From contig BJOX01000006.1 of NCBI GenBank assembly GCA_009731375.1, positions 1,434,346-1,498,345 of the forward strand: a stretch of 64,000 bases of DNA, given 5' to 3'. The notes under the pieces were generated by a model. That model saw only the letters and a program-made list of their open reading frames with translations. It was not told the DNA's origin and searched no databases. The stretch comes from Paulinella micropora (taxonomy: Eukaryota; Cercozoa; Imbricatea; Euglyphida). This document shows, in pieces, positions 1 to 8,771 of this stretch. The position numbers and the translations under genes were made by a program. How positions within the stretch are numbered: position 1 is the first letter of the stretch; every line of letters starts with the position of its first letter.

Positions 1-267
1 TGGACACCGCGATAGCCCAGTGGTCAAGTTATACCATTTGGGCCCTGTCGCCAGTTCGATTCCCGTCGGTGCCACCAGTATTTTCATTGAACATACCGGT
101 CCGTCCGGACCAGTATTTTCATTGAACATACCGGTCCGTCTGGAAGTGTTGGAACTGCCCTTGCGGGGGTGTCATTAGAGCCTATCGTCAATTCTTCGTA
201 CTCCCCTCACGGGTGAGACGATGGAGGCGCATGTGCAGAAATGCATCAGCCATTGACAGAGAAGCAC

Positions 268-270
<3 letters not shown>
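1..270 (+). mobile_element. tRNA-derived SINE-like element
   Basis: Positions 13-23 match an RNA polymerase III A box (TAGCCCAGTGG) and 54-63 a B box (GTTCGATTCC). The tRNA-like head ends in GGTGCCACCA at 67-76, which can pair with the TGG-A-CACC start except for one inserted base. A 33-base segment follows twice (77-109 and 112-144), and the unit runs into a long TTA microsatellite at about 268. A pol III-promoter head, unrelated body and simple-repeat tail fit a SINE better than a working tRNA, because the T-stem does not pair well. The true 5' end may lie outside the window. Confidence 0.5.
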
Positions 271-316
<46 letters not shown>

Positions 317-368
317 GTTATTATTATTATCATTATTATTATTATTTTATTATTATTATTGCTAATAA

Positions 369-404
<36 letters not shown>

Positions 405-408
405 GTTA

Positions 409-468
<60 letters not shown>

Positions 469-513
469 AAGGAGAAATAAAGTACACCACCACCAGCAAA
501 TGCAGCAGCAGCA

Positions 514-544
<31 letters not shown>

Positions 545-830
545 AAGAAGAAGAAGAAGAAGAAGAAGAAAGAAGAAGAAAGAAGAAGAAGAAGAAAGAA
601 GAAGAAGAAGAAAGAAGAAGAAGAAGAAGAAGAAAGAAGAAAAAGAAGAAAGAAGAAGAAAGAAGAAGAAGAAGAAGAAGAAGAAAGAAGAACAAGAAGA
701 AGAAGAAAGAAGAAGAAGAAGAAAGAAGAAAAAGAAGAAAGAAGAAGAAGAAAGAAAAAGAAAGAAGAAGAAGAAGAAGAAGAAGAAGAAGAAGAAGAAG
801 AAGAAGAAGAAGAAGAAGAAGAAGAAGATG
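268..830. repeat. (TTA)n then (GAA)n microsatellites
   Basis: An almost pure TTA/ATT run covers about 268-470. It is followed by a 45-base unique stretch and then a GAA/AGA run to about 830 with scattered extra A bases. Open frames through it encode only homopolymeric amino-acid runs and are not genes. A 10-N gap follows at 845-854. Confidence 0.95.
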
Positions 831-933
831 ATGATAAAGGAAAGNNNNNNNNNNGGGGGGGCAGGGGCAGTGGAGGGGGTTTGACTCAGGGTGCAGGGTG
901 AAACAGTGCAGTAAAAACCCAGTAAAAACCCAC

Positions 934-987
934 CGAAAATGCTTGGCCCCTTCTCTCCAGTTCAGCCTGGATCTGATCCTTTTTCGT
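934..987 (-). CDS. Host gene, candidate internal exon (18 codons)
   Basis: On the minus strand an acceptor (TGTATGCAG) precedes 18 open codons reading TKKDQIQAELERRGQAFS, then a GTGGG donor. The exon is phase 0 at both ends and follows in phase from the exon at 1149-1286. The residues are typical charged coding sequence, unlike the surrounding repeats. I do not recognise the protein. It may belong to the same minus-strand gene as the exons at 5541-6508, but that link is not shown by the sequence. Confidence 0.5.
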
Positions 988-1148
988 CTGCATACACGAC
1001 ATGACGATAGAAATATACACGATATTATTACAGCTTCTACAAGGCTTAGTCGTCGTGTACTGTTTGGTATTCACTGAGGCTCAATGCCTCTTACCCGACA
1101 TTCTAAATTCAGGTGCAATACAAAATTTGGGAGAGGTTGGCATACGAC

Positions 1149-1286
1149 CATTAGCGTTTCTTCCACATAGTCTTTTGTGAGTTGTTCATCACTCAAATTA
1201 CGAATCTCCCTCAGTTGTTGATGATTGAGCGGCTTAAGGTTTGCTTGGTTCCTCTTGTACGTCTGTATATCTGGCGCGGTGAAATC
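1149..1286 (-). CDS. Host gene, candidate internal exon (46 codons)
   Basis: Minus strand: a pyrimidine-rich acceptor (CTTTGTCACAG) opens 46 codons that start DFTAPDIQTYKRNQANLKPL and end YVEETLM, followed by a GT donor (GTCGTATG). Phase is 0 at both ends, matching the next exon at 934-987. Composition is clearly coding (mixed polar and hydrophobic, no repeats). The product is not recognised. The phase does not match simply to the candidate exon at 1857-1980, so a further small exon or a different boundary is likely between them. Confidence 0.6.
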
Positions 1287-1386
1287 CTGTGACAAAGGAA
1301 ACGAAAAAAGGGAGATAGCAAACAAGCAAACACTCAATCCATCCATCGAACAAAAGTTCGATTAATCTAATGACTCGATCGCCAGT

Positions 1387-1737
<351 letters not shown>

Positions 1738-1856
1738 ATTTGATCTGATCCGATCTGATCTGATCTGATCTTACCTGACCTGACCTAATCTCAGTTCTAA
1801 TCCGACTTCACCTGATCTAATCTGATCTCATCTCATCTTACCCCTTTTAATATCAC

Positions 1857-1980
1857 CTAGATTGATTTTGCGGCTGCTTTCTGTCCGTGATGTCCATGAG
1901 TTTTCCCTGTACCTCAGATTTGCGAAGTAGTCGTCCGTCCTGTAACACCTTGATGCAATACCGACATTGATTTTTGCAAC
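1857..1980 (-). CDS. Host gene, candidate exon, frame uncertain
   Basis: Minus strand: acceptor CGGCTTACAG, 124 bases, then donor GTGATA. Two of the three frames are open through it. One gives a Cys-containing peptide (CKNQCRYCIKVLQDGRLLRK), the other a peptide starting VAKINVGIASRCYRTDDYF. I cannot choose between them from sequence alone, and neither is recognised. The unique sequence between a CA repeat (about 1999-2045) and a TATC repeat supports an exon. Confidence 0.4.
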
Positions 1981-1992
1981 CTGTAAGCCGCA

Positions 1993-2023
<31 letters not shown>

Positions 2024-2493
2024 GCCATGCACACGCACACACACAAACAAATGAAGGAAAATTTTTTACTTTTTATCCACAATTCAATAAAATTATACTG
2101 ATTTCGGGTCTGAGGTTTCTATTTCTATACTTAAATAAAATTTTCTTTTTGAATATGTGCATACGTATACGTACATTTTAATACTGTCTGAAAATACACA
2201 CAGGTACAAATCTGTTGCTGCTCATGCATATGGTGATTCGTTGGCTTGTTTTTCATGTCTATATGTGCATGTACGTGTTTATGTAAACTGCATACCAACA
2301 TATATCAATACACACAAACAGTTGTGATCTGCTTGCATATATTGATGCCACAGTTAAACACATAAGGGACTTCACATTCGACCGCGTTGTAAGGCAAGAA
2401 TACAGATTGTAAGATGCCGGATGGAAAAGCGGTCAATATTGTAAGAACTAAGTACATGTGCCCGATCGGTCAACAAATCAAACAATGATGACT
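1981..2493. other. Non-coding stretch, nothing recognised
   Basis: A CA repeat at about 1999-2045, then AT-rich unique sequence with no open frame of note and no recognised RNA or transposon signature. Probably intron or intergenic. Confidence 0.5.
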
Positions 2494-2548
2494 AATCAAC
2501 CGACCAACCAACCAACCAACCAACCAACCAACTTACTAACTAACCAAC

Positions 2549-2594
<46 letters not shown>

Positions 2595-2603
2595 GTCAGT
2601 CAG

Positions 2604-2637
<34 letters not shown>

Positions 2638-2644
2638 TAATAGC

Positions 2645-2687
<43 letters not shown>

Positions 2688-2700
2688 CATCCATCCATCC

Positions 2701-2774
<74 letters not shown>

Positions 2775-2908
2775 GTATCTAACCTAACCTAACCTAAACT
2801 AACCTAACCTAACCTATCCTTATCCCTATCCCTATGCCTATGCCTATCCTATCCTATCCTATCCTTTCCTATCCTATCCTATCCTATCCTATCCTATCCT
2901 ATCCTATC

Positions 2909-2988
<80 letters not shown>

Positions 2989-3157
2989 TATCTTTCTTTC
3001 TTTCTATCTATCTATCTATCCCAACCTGCTTGCGTGCTGCGTCTGTTGCGTTCGGAAGTACCTATCCAACAAACAAAAAGCACTATGCAAGCTTAATACA
3101 TTCACTCTCTCCCTTTCTTTCCCTTTATGTTTCACTTTGACCTACCTATCTACCTAC

Positions 3158-3197
<40 letters not shown>

Positions 3198-3210
3198 TTA
3201 TCTATCTATT

Positions 3211-3259
<49 letters not shown>

Positions 3260-3281
3260 ATCTATCTATCTATCTATCTAT
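2494..3281. repeat. Compound microsatellites: AACC/AATC, TATC, CCTAA, CCTAT
   Basis: Successive arrays: (AACC)n into (AATC)n at 2494-2637; (TATC)n at 2646-2773; (AACCT)n at about 2777-2816; (CCTAT)n at about 2845-2912; (CTAT)n to 3018; and again (CTAT/TTAT)n at 3145-3281. A short unique island at 3019-3144 lies between. On the minus strand it holds a possible 41-base exon (3022-3062) between GGATAG and GTTGGG, which is too short to be sure of. Confidence 0.9.
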
Positions 3282-3284
3282 CCC

Positions 3285-3590
3285 GCAGGTCGTCCCCCCT
3301 CGATGTAAGAAACATTGGTCGAGGGGGCGGGCATTTGCGATAAAGACCAACTCTCCTAGAGCAAACTGCACCACATGCAACTTGGCTACCTCGCAAGGCT
3401 GCACCATGGGTAGCTGTGGCGTTAGGTGTTTCCTTTGAGCTCTCCCATAAAAGGTACTTACCCTGCGCTTTGTGCTTGGTAGGTGGATCCCCCCGATGGG
3501 GGGGAGCCAGAAAGGCGAAGGAAGGCCTGAGCCGAGGATGCCTCCTGCTAGTACGCCTATAACCTTTTGGCTATTCAACGCTCCTAATCT
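3285..3590. other. Unique GC-richer island between TATC repeats, unidentified
   Basis: About 300 bases of non-repetitive sequence with a CCCCCTCGA/TCGAGGGGG inverted repeat at 3295-3324. It ends in a (CTAT)n array at 3588-3675. The minus strand has an open frame of about 100 codons (3270-3578) with no recognised domain. It could be a repeat unit of SINE type with a CTAT tail or a small exon cluster. I cannot decide. Confidence 0.35.
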
Positions 3591-3598
3591 ATCTATCC

Positions 3599-3674
<76 letters not shown>

Positions 3675-4015
3675 GTCTTCTGTCTGTCTCTTCTCTGCAC
3701 CAGATGCTTTGCTGCTGACGTTGCCTTGAAAACCAAACATTTTATCTCCTCCATCGTCCTTTTTATCACATACTTCCACCCTAGAAAATTATGAACAAAA
3801 AAGATTTACTAAAGAAAGACAAAAAAGAAACAAATAAAAGGAAAGAAAAAAGGAAAGGAGAAGGGAATGGGGGGGGGGGGAGGAAGGGTGTGGAGAAAGC
3901 AAGTCAAACAAGGCAAAAGAAACAAGCAAACAAATAATGATATATTACTACCATGGAGCAACATTATTTGGAGGAATCTTGGGGACAAAAAAGTCAAAGA
4001 AAATCAAGAGGACCG

Positions 4016-4065
<50 letters not shown>

Positions 4066-4157
4066 NNNNNNNNNNGCTCTTCTTAATTTTGCTCATTTTC
4101 TTTTTTCTGTTAAACCTTGCTTACTGTAAAAAAAAGAAAAAAAAAAGAAGAGGAAGA

Positions 4158-4214
<57 letters not shown>

Positions 4215-4467
4215 TTGATTGGGTGATACTTGTACGTCCACCAACACTTGCAGGATCTCTGAAACAACAATGGTCACACACGCACACACACACACACACA
4301 CACACCAAAACAATATTATGGTATGATCGCTAACATATATTGCTGGAAAGGGAATCAGTGTCTGTGTGTGTGTGTGTTTGGGGGGGGAGGGGGGGGGGGG
4401 AAAGGGGGGTTGACGATTTCTTGCCTGAAATTTGTGACTGTGATTTCAGAAGCTCTGTAGGTGTGAT

Positions 4468-4503
<36 letters not shown>

Positions 4504-4507
4504 TCCT

Positions 4508-4544
<37 letters not shown>

Positions 4545-4545
4545 T
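3588..4545. repeat. (CTAT)n, poly-A, (GA)n, (CA)n, (CTTT)n microsatellites
   Basis: (CTAT)n at 3588-3675; a poly-A run ending in a 10-N gap at 4066-4075; (GA)n at about 4155-4214; (CA)n at about 4277-4303; a G-run at 4381-4400; (CTTT)n at about 4470-4543. Short unique stretches between could hold minus-strand microexons (for example 4224-4254 after TTGTTTCAG) but are too short to support. Confidence 0.85.
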
Positions 4546-4663
4546 TGCTTGATGTGAAAGCTAAGACATTCCTGACCTGCTTCCCTTGGTTTCCACCTTA
4601 TGCTGCTTCTAAAGTCAAACACAAATAGAAAAAGAATGAGAAAGAGTTATAAAGAGAAAGAGA

Positions 4664-4674
4664 TATTATTATTA

Positions 4675-4716
<42 letters not shown>

Positions 4717-4880
4717 GGAATAACCTCGGCTTAGTGCAGTCTTGCCCTCAGGAGCTCCATCGGTGGCCCCGATCATCAGGCGAGAGACTGACACGGGGGG
4801 TGGAGGACCTCGAACAAGGGTATTGGAGGCTTATGTCCGTTGAGGATATGCAATTAGCTGCATCAGTACGCCTCAGATAT

Positions 4881-4954
<74 letters not shown>

Positions 4955-5175
4955 TATTATTACTATTACTATTACTATTACTATTACTATTACTACTACT
5001 ATTTTTCTTCTTCTTCTTCTTCTTCTTCTTCTTCGTCGTCGTCGTCGTCTTCTTCTTCTTCTTCTTCTTCTTCTTCTTCTTCTTCTTCTTCTTCTTCTTC
5101 TTCTTCTTCTTCTTCTTCTTCTTCTTCTTCTTCTTCTTCTTCTTCTTCTACTTCTTCTTCTTCTTCTTCTTCTTC

Positions 5176-5206
<31 letters not shown>

Positions 5207-5304
5207 CCTTCACCTTCACCTTCTCCTTCTTCTTCTTCTTCTTCTTCTTCGTCTTCTTCGTCTTCTTCTTCTTCTTCTTCTTCTTCTTCTTCTTCGTCTT
5301 CTTC

Positions 5305-5336
<32 letters not shown>

Positions 5337-5375
5337 CTTCTTCTTCTTCTTCTTCTTCTTCTTCTTCTTCTTCTT

Positions 5376-5408
<33 letters not shown>

Positions 5409-5439
5409 ATTATTATGATCATTATTATTATTATTATTA

Positions 5440-5473
<34 letters not shown>

Positions 5474-5540
5474 GATATTATTATTATCATCATCATTATC
5501 ATCATCATTATTATTATCATTATTATTATTATTATTCAAC
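4664..5540. repeat. (ATT)n and (TTC)n microsatellite block
   Basis: (ATT)n at about 4664-4714, unique sequence at 4715-4880, then (TTA)n, (ACT)n and a 400-base (TTC)n block at 5004-5405, then (ATT)n to 5536. The unique 165 bases show no recognised feature. Long frames here are only Leu, Ile or Arg runs. Confidence 0.9.
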
Positions 5541-6508
5541 TTCAAGTCATCTGAGCAAATAAACACATCCAGGGACGGCGCAGACGCTCCTACATACACA
5601 GCCACTGAGCTCGTCTCTCTTGTGTACATGCTGCTGTTGCTGCTGCTATTGTCGTTGTTGTTATTGCTATTTCGCGTTGTTTGTTGCTGTTTACTTTTGC
5701 TAGATCTTGTTGGTTTGTTTTTGCTTGATTTTGTTTGTTTGCTTGTTGCTGTTGTCGTTATTGCTGATGTTGTCATGGTGTGTTGTTTTGATTGTTGTTG
5801 TTGTTAGTTTGTTGTGCACCTGCATCGGTTGTGGTAACCTCAAATTCAATAATCCCGAAACCTCCACAAAAGATGTCATACGTCTTGGGAGCATTCTGTA
5901 GCTCCTTGACTCGCTTGTATACAGCTGCTGCCAAAGTGTCCTTGAAACCCAATTCCTAAGTAAGTAAGTAAGTAAGTAAGTAAGCAAGCAAGTAAGTAAG
6001 CAAGTAAGTAAGTAAGTAAGTAAGTAAGAAAACAAGTAAGTAAGCAAGCAAATAAGCAAGTAAGTAAGTGAGTAAGCAAGTATGTACTGTGACCTTAAGA
6101 GCCTTGATATCGTAATTAGTAAAGTATTCTAGCTTCTTGCTCCGCAAATCTTCGGGTATATCTTCCTAAACAGGACGAATCCAAAAAATGTCTATGTCTA
6201 TGTCTGTCTCTGTCTCTGTCTATGTCTATGTCTATGTCTCTGTCTCTGTCTCTGTCTATGTCTATGTCTATGTCTATGTCTATGTCTATGTCCATGTCCA
6301 TGTCCATGTCTATGTCTATGTCTATGTCTATGTCTATGTCTATAGTGGAATCGGACAAGTTACATGTTTTTGTACATGTGTATGAATATACATATACTGG
6401 ATATACTCCCACTTTACCAGTGTAATGTTGAAGTCTTCTTTGATACCCTTGATCTTCTTCTTCCACCCGTTATTGATTCGTTTTCCGTTGCTTTTTTTGG
6501 AGTGTGTC
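5541..6508 (-). CDS. Host gene interrupted by the provirus, four exons (partial)
   Basis: Four minus-strand exons join in phase, in transcription order: 6508-6418 (acceptor GATGCCAG, donor GTAAAG), 6165-6094 (acceptor CCTGTTTAG, donor GTCACA), 5955-5820 (acceptor ACTTACTTAG, donor GTGCAC) and, less surely, 5616-5541 (donor GTTGAA). The peptides include KKKIKGIKEDFNITL, EDIPEDLRSKKLEYFTNY and ELGFKDTLAAAVYKRVKELQ, then a Gly/Ile-rich segment. No family is recognised. The introns are simple repeats (AAGT and GTCTAT arrays). The exon at 48006-48097 joins the first of these in phase across the provirus, so the virus lies in an intron of this gene. How far the gene continues leftward is not certain. 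Confidence 0.65.
5957..6085. repeat. (AAGT)n microsatellite in host intron
   Basis: TAAG/AAGT units with AAGC variants fill the intron between the exons at 5820-5955 and 6094-6165. The array itself supplies the acceptor AG of the downstream exon. Confidence 0.9.
6189..6343. repeat. (GTCTAT)n hexanucleotide microsatellite in host intron
   Basis: GTCTAT/GTCTCT/GTCCAT units between host exons 6094-6165 and 6418-6508. Confidence 0.9.
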
Positions 6509-6585
6509 CTGGCATCATGTACAGAAGGGCTGACGATGAAGTTGATCGATTATATTGGTTGAAGGAACAGTTCATGATCAACCGC

Positions 6586-6591
6586 AAGAGA
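6586..6591. repeat. Provirus target site duplication, left (AAGAGA)
   Basis: AAGAGA directly abuts the left terminus AGTAGTATAG. The same six bases abut the right terminus at 47953-47958. Confidence 0.93.
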
Positions 6592-6947
6592 AGTAGTATA
6601 GAGGGCCACTTCAAGACAGATCTTCAGTGCAGTTTCATCACAGAAACCACACTAAGAGCCGTTATTCATTATTTCGGCTACCTATTTTCTCTAAGTTCAA
6701 AACAACAATTTCATTAAAATCTCTCTTAATTATGAATTTCTCTCTGGACTACTTTACAGTTTGTCAAAATCAAGAGGGTAAATTGACCTGAGCCCCTAGG
6801 TGTCTGGTGTGAGAAGTGTTTTTATCCACAGAGCCGTTATTCATTATTTCGTCTTCCTATTTATAACTAATACAGACAGACAAAAGAAAGAAAAACTGCT
6901 ACCTTTAAATAATTATTATTTAAAGAAATAAAATAAAGACACATATA
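6592..6947 (+). repeat. Left terminal inverted repeat of the provirus
   Basis: Aligns in reverse complement with 47586-47952 over its whole length with scattered substitutions and small indels. Inside it a segment of about 32 bases is repeated directly (6654-6686 and 6831-6862; core GAGCCGTTATTCATTATTTC), and the right repeat shows the same arrangement. It ends at the ATG of the leftmost gene (6950), so it probably also carries that gene's promoter. Confidence 0.93.
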
Positions 6948-6949
6948 GG

Positions 6950-7465
6950 ATGACAAACGAAGACACTCAGAGATTTAGAATGTCCAGAGGTTGTGTTATG
7001 GTAAAGAATAACGAAAAGAGCTCGAGACCAATGGTAAAAGTTCAATGGAGAGAAGGAGGAAAAGTTATGTGTAAGAGTTTCTGTATAGGAAAGAAAAAAT
7101 CAAAAGAGCAAGCATTGGAAGAAGTAAAGAAGTATCACGAGGAAAATATAATACCTAAATATGAGAAATGGAAAAATAACTACGATAAAGAAACAAGAAT
7201 AATCAAAAAAGAAAAGAAGAAAATTTGGAAGCATAAAGATTTTAAGTGTGGATGTGGTGCTGAACTACATAATGGAAACAAAACGCGACATATGAAGTCT
7301 CAGAAACATATTTCAGCAGAAAAAGAAAAACATCCAGTTCCTCCAATGCCAAGCAAAGAGTATATGGAGAGAATAAAGAAAGATGACGATGATAGGTGTA
7401 ATATTTGTGGATATATGGAACATAACTGCCACTGCGGTTGCGGGTATGGCAAGTATCAGTACTAG
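6950..7465 (+). CDS. AP2-like domain / C2H2-type zinc-finger protein, left terminal gene
   Basis: 171 codons starting directly after the left TIR. Residues about 20-65 (KVQWREGGKVMCKSFCIGKK, then an EQALEEVKKYHEE helix) resemble the fold pattern of AP2-type DNA-binding domains: basic beta strands, then an alanine/glutamate helix. A zinc-finger-like CGCGAEL...RHMKSQKH follows at about 100-120, and a Cys/His-rich C-terminus (CNICGY, HNCHCGCGYG) closes the protein. The stop is TAG, followed at once by an in-frame TAA. A broken paralogue lies at the other end of the provirus (36428-36921), so both TIRs lead into members of the same family. DNA binding is an inference; a regulatory or nuclease-associated role is possible. 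Confidence 0.75.
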   Translation: MTNEDTQRFRMSRGCVMVKNNEKSSRPMVKVQWREGGKVMCKSFCIGKKKSKEQALEEVKKYHEENIIPKYEKWKNNYDKETRIIKKEKKKIWKHKDFKCGCGAELHNGNKTRHMKSQKHISAEKEKHPVPPMPSKEYMERIKKDDDDRCNICGYMEHNCHCGCGYGKYQY

Positions 7466-7629
7466 TAATCAAAAAGTTTCTCTGAGGAAATCACTGAATT
7501 ATATGTTAAAGACAAGGAGGGGTCCTTATGTAGGAGGCACACACGAGGCCACGAGGGGACGACCGATTGAGGCAGACAAATATTTTTAATTTTAAAAATT
7601 ATATTTTCCTTGATACACTATTATCAAAC

Positions 7630-8274
7630 ATGGAGACACACATGTATAAAGGCAAGGTCTACCGGTTGGATAGATTAAGGGAATATAAGATAAATTACGA
7701 AATTAAGTCTGTCGGGGTCGGGATGTGCTATATATCAAACCGAAGGTAAGGGGATATAAAATTGATACACTGACAGCCCAAAACTACTTGAACCAAGTAA
7801 GATGTGCGGTGTATTTCGAACACCATGCTATACCAATAACACCACCTTTACCTACGATTGAAGAGAAAAAAGAGATGAAAGAAAATTACAGAGACTTGTT
7901 GCGGTATGGAAATTATGATATCATGAGGGACGACAGCAAGGAACACGAACTAGGAATAAATGAAAGCCGATATGCGGTAAGGATTAACTGCAACTTCCGA
8001 TCATTCACGATGCGCGATGTGATAAGATTTATTGAGATCGTGTTGAACGACTTTGTAAAACGACAAGCACAACAAGATAAGGTTAGCCTAGGTATTGAGT
8101 TTGTTGATTACTATGGAAAAGTATCAACAGGCTTACACAAAGTTAATCAAATCTCGATTGAAAAAGTTTTAGAAAGATTGTCAGCAATATTTCAAAGCAA
8201 GGAAAGTCTTTACATGGATGAGAACGGAATAAACTTTGATAAATTAAAATTTGTGTTGAAATCTGTTAAAATAC
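7630..8274 (+). pseudogene. polB: Protein-primed DNA polymerase B, N-terminal part (split by Gypsy-1)
   Basis: The 5' part of the polymerase gene. I place the start at the ATG at 7630 (METHMYKGK) after an AT-rich stretch; an upstream in-frame ATG at 7567 is possible. The frame changes once near 7715 (the VGVGM segment runs into LYIKPKVRGYKI in the next frame), as expected if one base were missing. It then runs open to the ATAC duplication at 8271-8274, where Gypsy-1 begins. The polymerase continues in the same codon phase at 18227, so the transposon interrupts but does not shift the frame. The N-terminal domain is poorly conserved in Polintons, and identification rests on the continuation. 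Confidence 0.85.
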
Positions 8275-8404
8275 TGTCGGCCGGCCCGTACATTACATAG
8301 TGGCATCAAGTGTTGTCAGGCTTGTCGTTACTTGACTCTTATGCTTGGTCTGCCCCTCTACAGTTGAGGTACGACTAAGTGTCAGAGTAGCTGTTCCGGT
8401 TACA
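8275..8404 (+). repeat. Gypsy-1 5' LTR (130 bp)
   Basis: Begins TGTCGGCCGG and ends GTTCCGGTTACA. One mismatch to the 3' LTR (A in place of C within TGTTGTCAGGC). Unusually short for a Ty3/gypsy LTR. Confidence 0.96.
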
Positions 8405-8771
8405 TCTGGAGCCACTAACAAAAATTGAACGGGGTTTTGCTTTTGCTTTTCGTGAGGTTCACGAAAAGCTCAAGTTCTCACGTTTTTCTTGCCTTGTTTT
8501 TCTTGAGGTTTTGACACCTCGGAATTTCCGACAGAAAAGGGTGTTGACCTTTTTCAAGTTTTGCTTTAGACAGTTGAGCTCTCCTTAGGGGGAGAGGGAT
8601 AGAAACAGATTGTGTGTGAGGTGTAGGAGCACGCACATTTGTTTTGTATTCGGTTGAAGGAAACAGGTGTCACCAGCATAACTCATAAGCTGTGTGTGGA
8701 GCAGTTGTGTGTGTGTGCTGTGTGTGTCATTTGTTGCTTTCTCACATCTCTCTTCTCTTTCTCATTTCGAT
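8405..8771 (+). other. Gypsy-1 5' untranslated leader
   Basis: From the LTR to the first ATG of gag. Contains an imperfect inverted pair (TTTTCGTGAGG and CACGAAAAGC near 8445-8470) that could form an RNA hairpin. No ORF. Confidence 0.6.
8407..8420 (+). other. Gypsy-1 putative primer-binding site
   Basis: TGGAGCCACTAACA starts two bases after the LTR. TGG is the complement of a tRNA CCA end, and the spacing matches Gypsy-2 and Gypsy-3, whose sites start TGGAGTCCA. The primer tRNA is not identified. Confidence 0.6.

Noticed and set aside
4734-5807. 357-codon frame with Leu, Ile runs
   Set aside because: It is a (TTC)n/(ATT)n microsatellite, open in several frames and both strands.
6364-6717. 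Plus-strand 117-codon frame at the left provirus edge
   Set aside because: It crosses the target site into the TIR, and the minus strand has a better exon with splice sites there.
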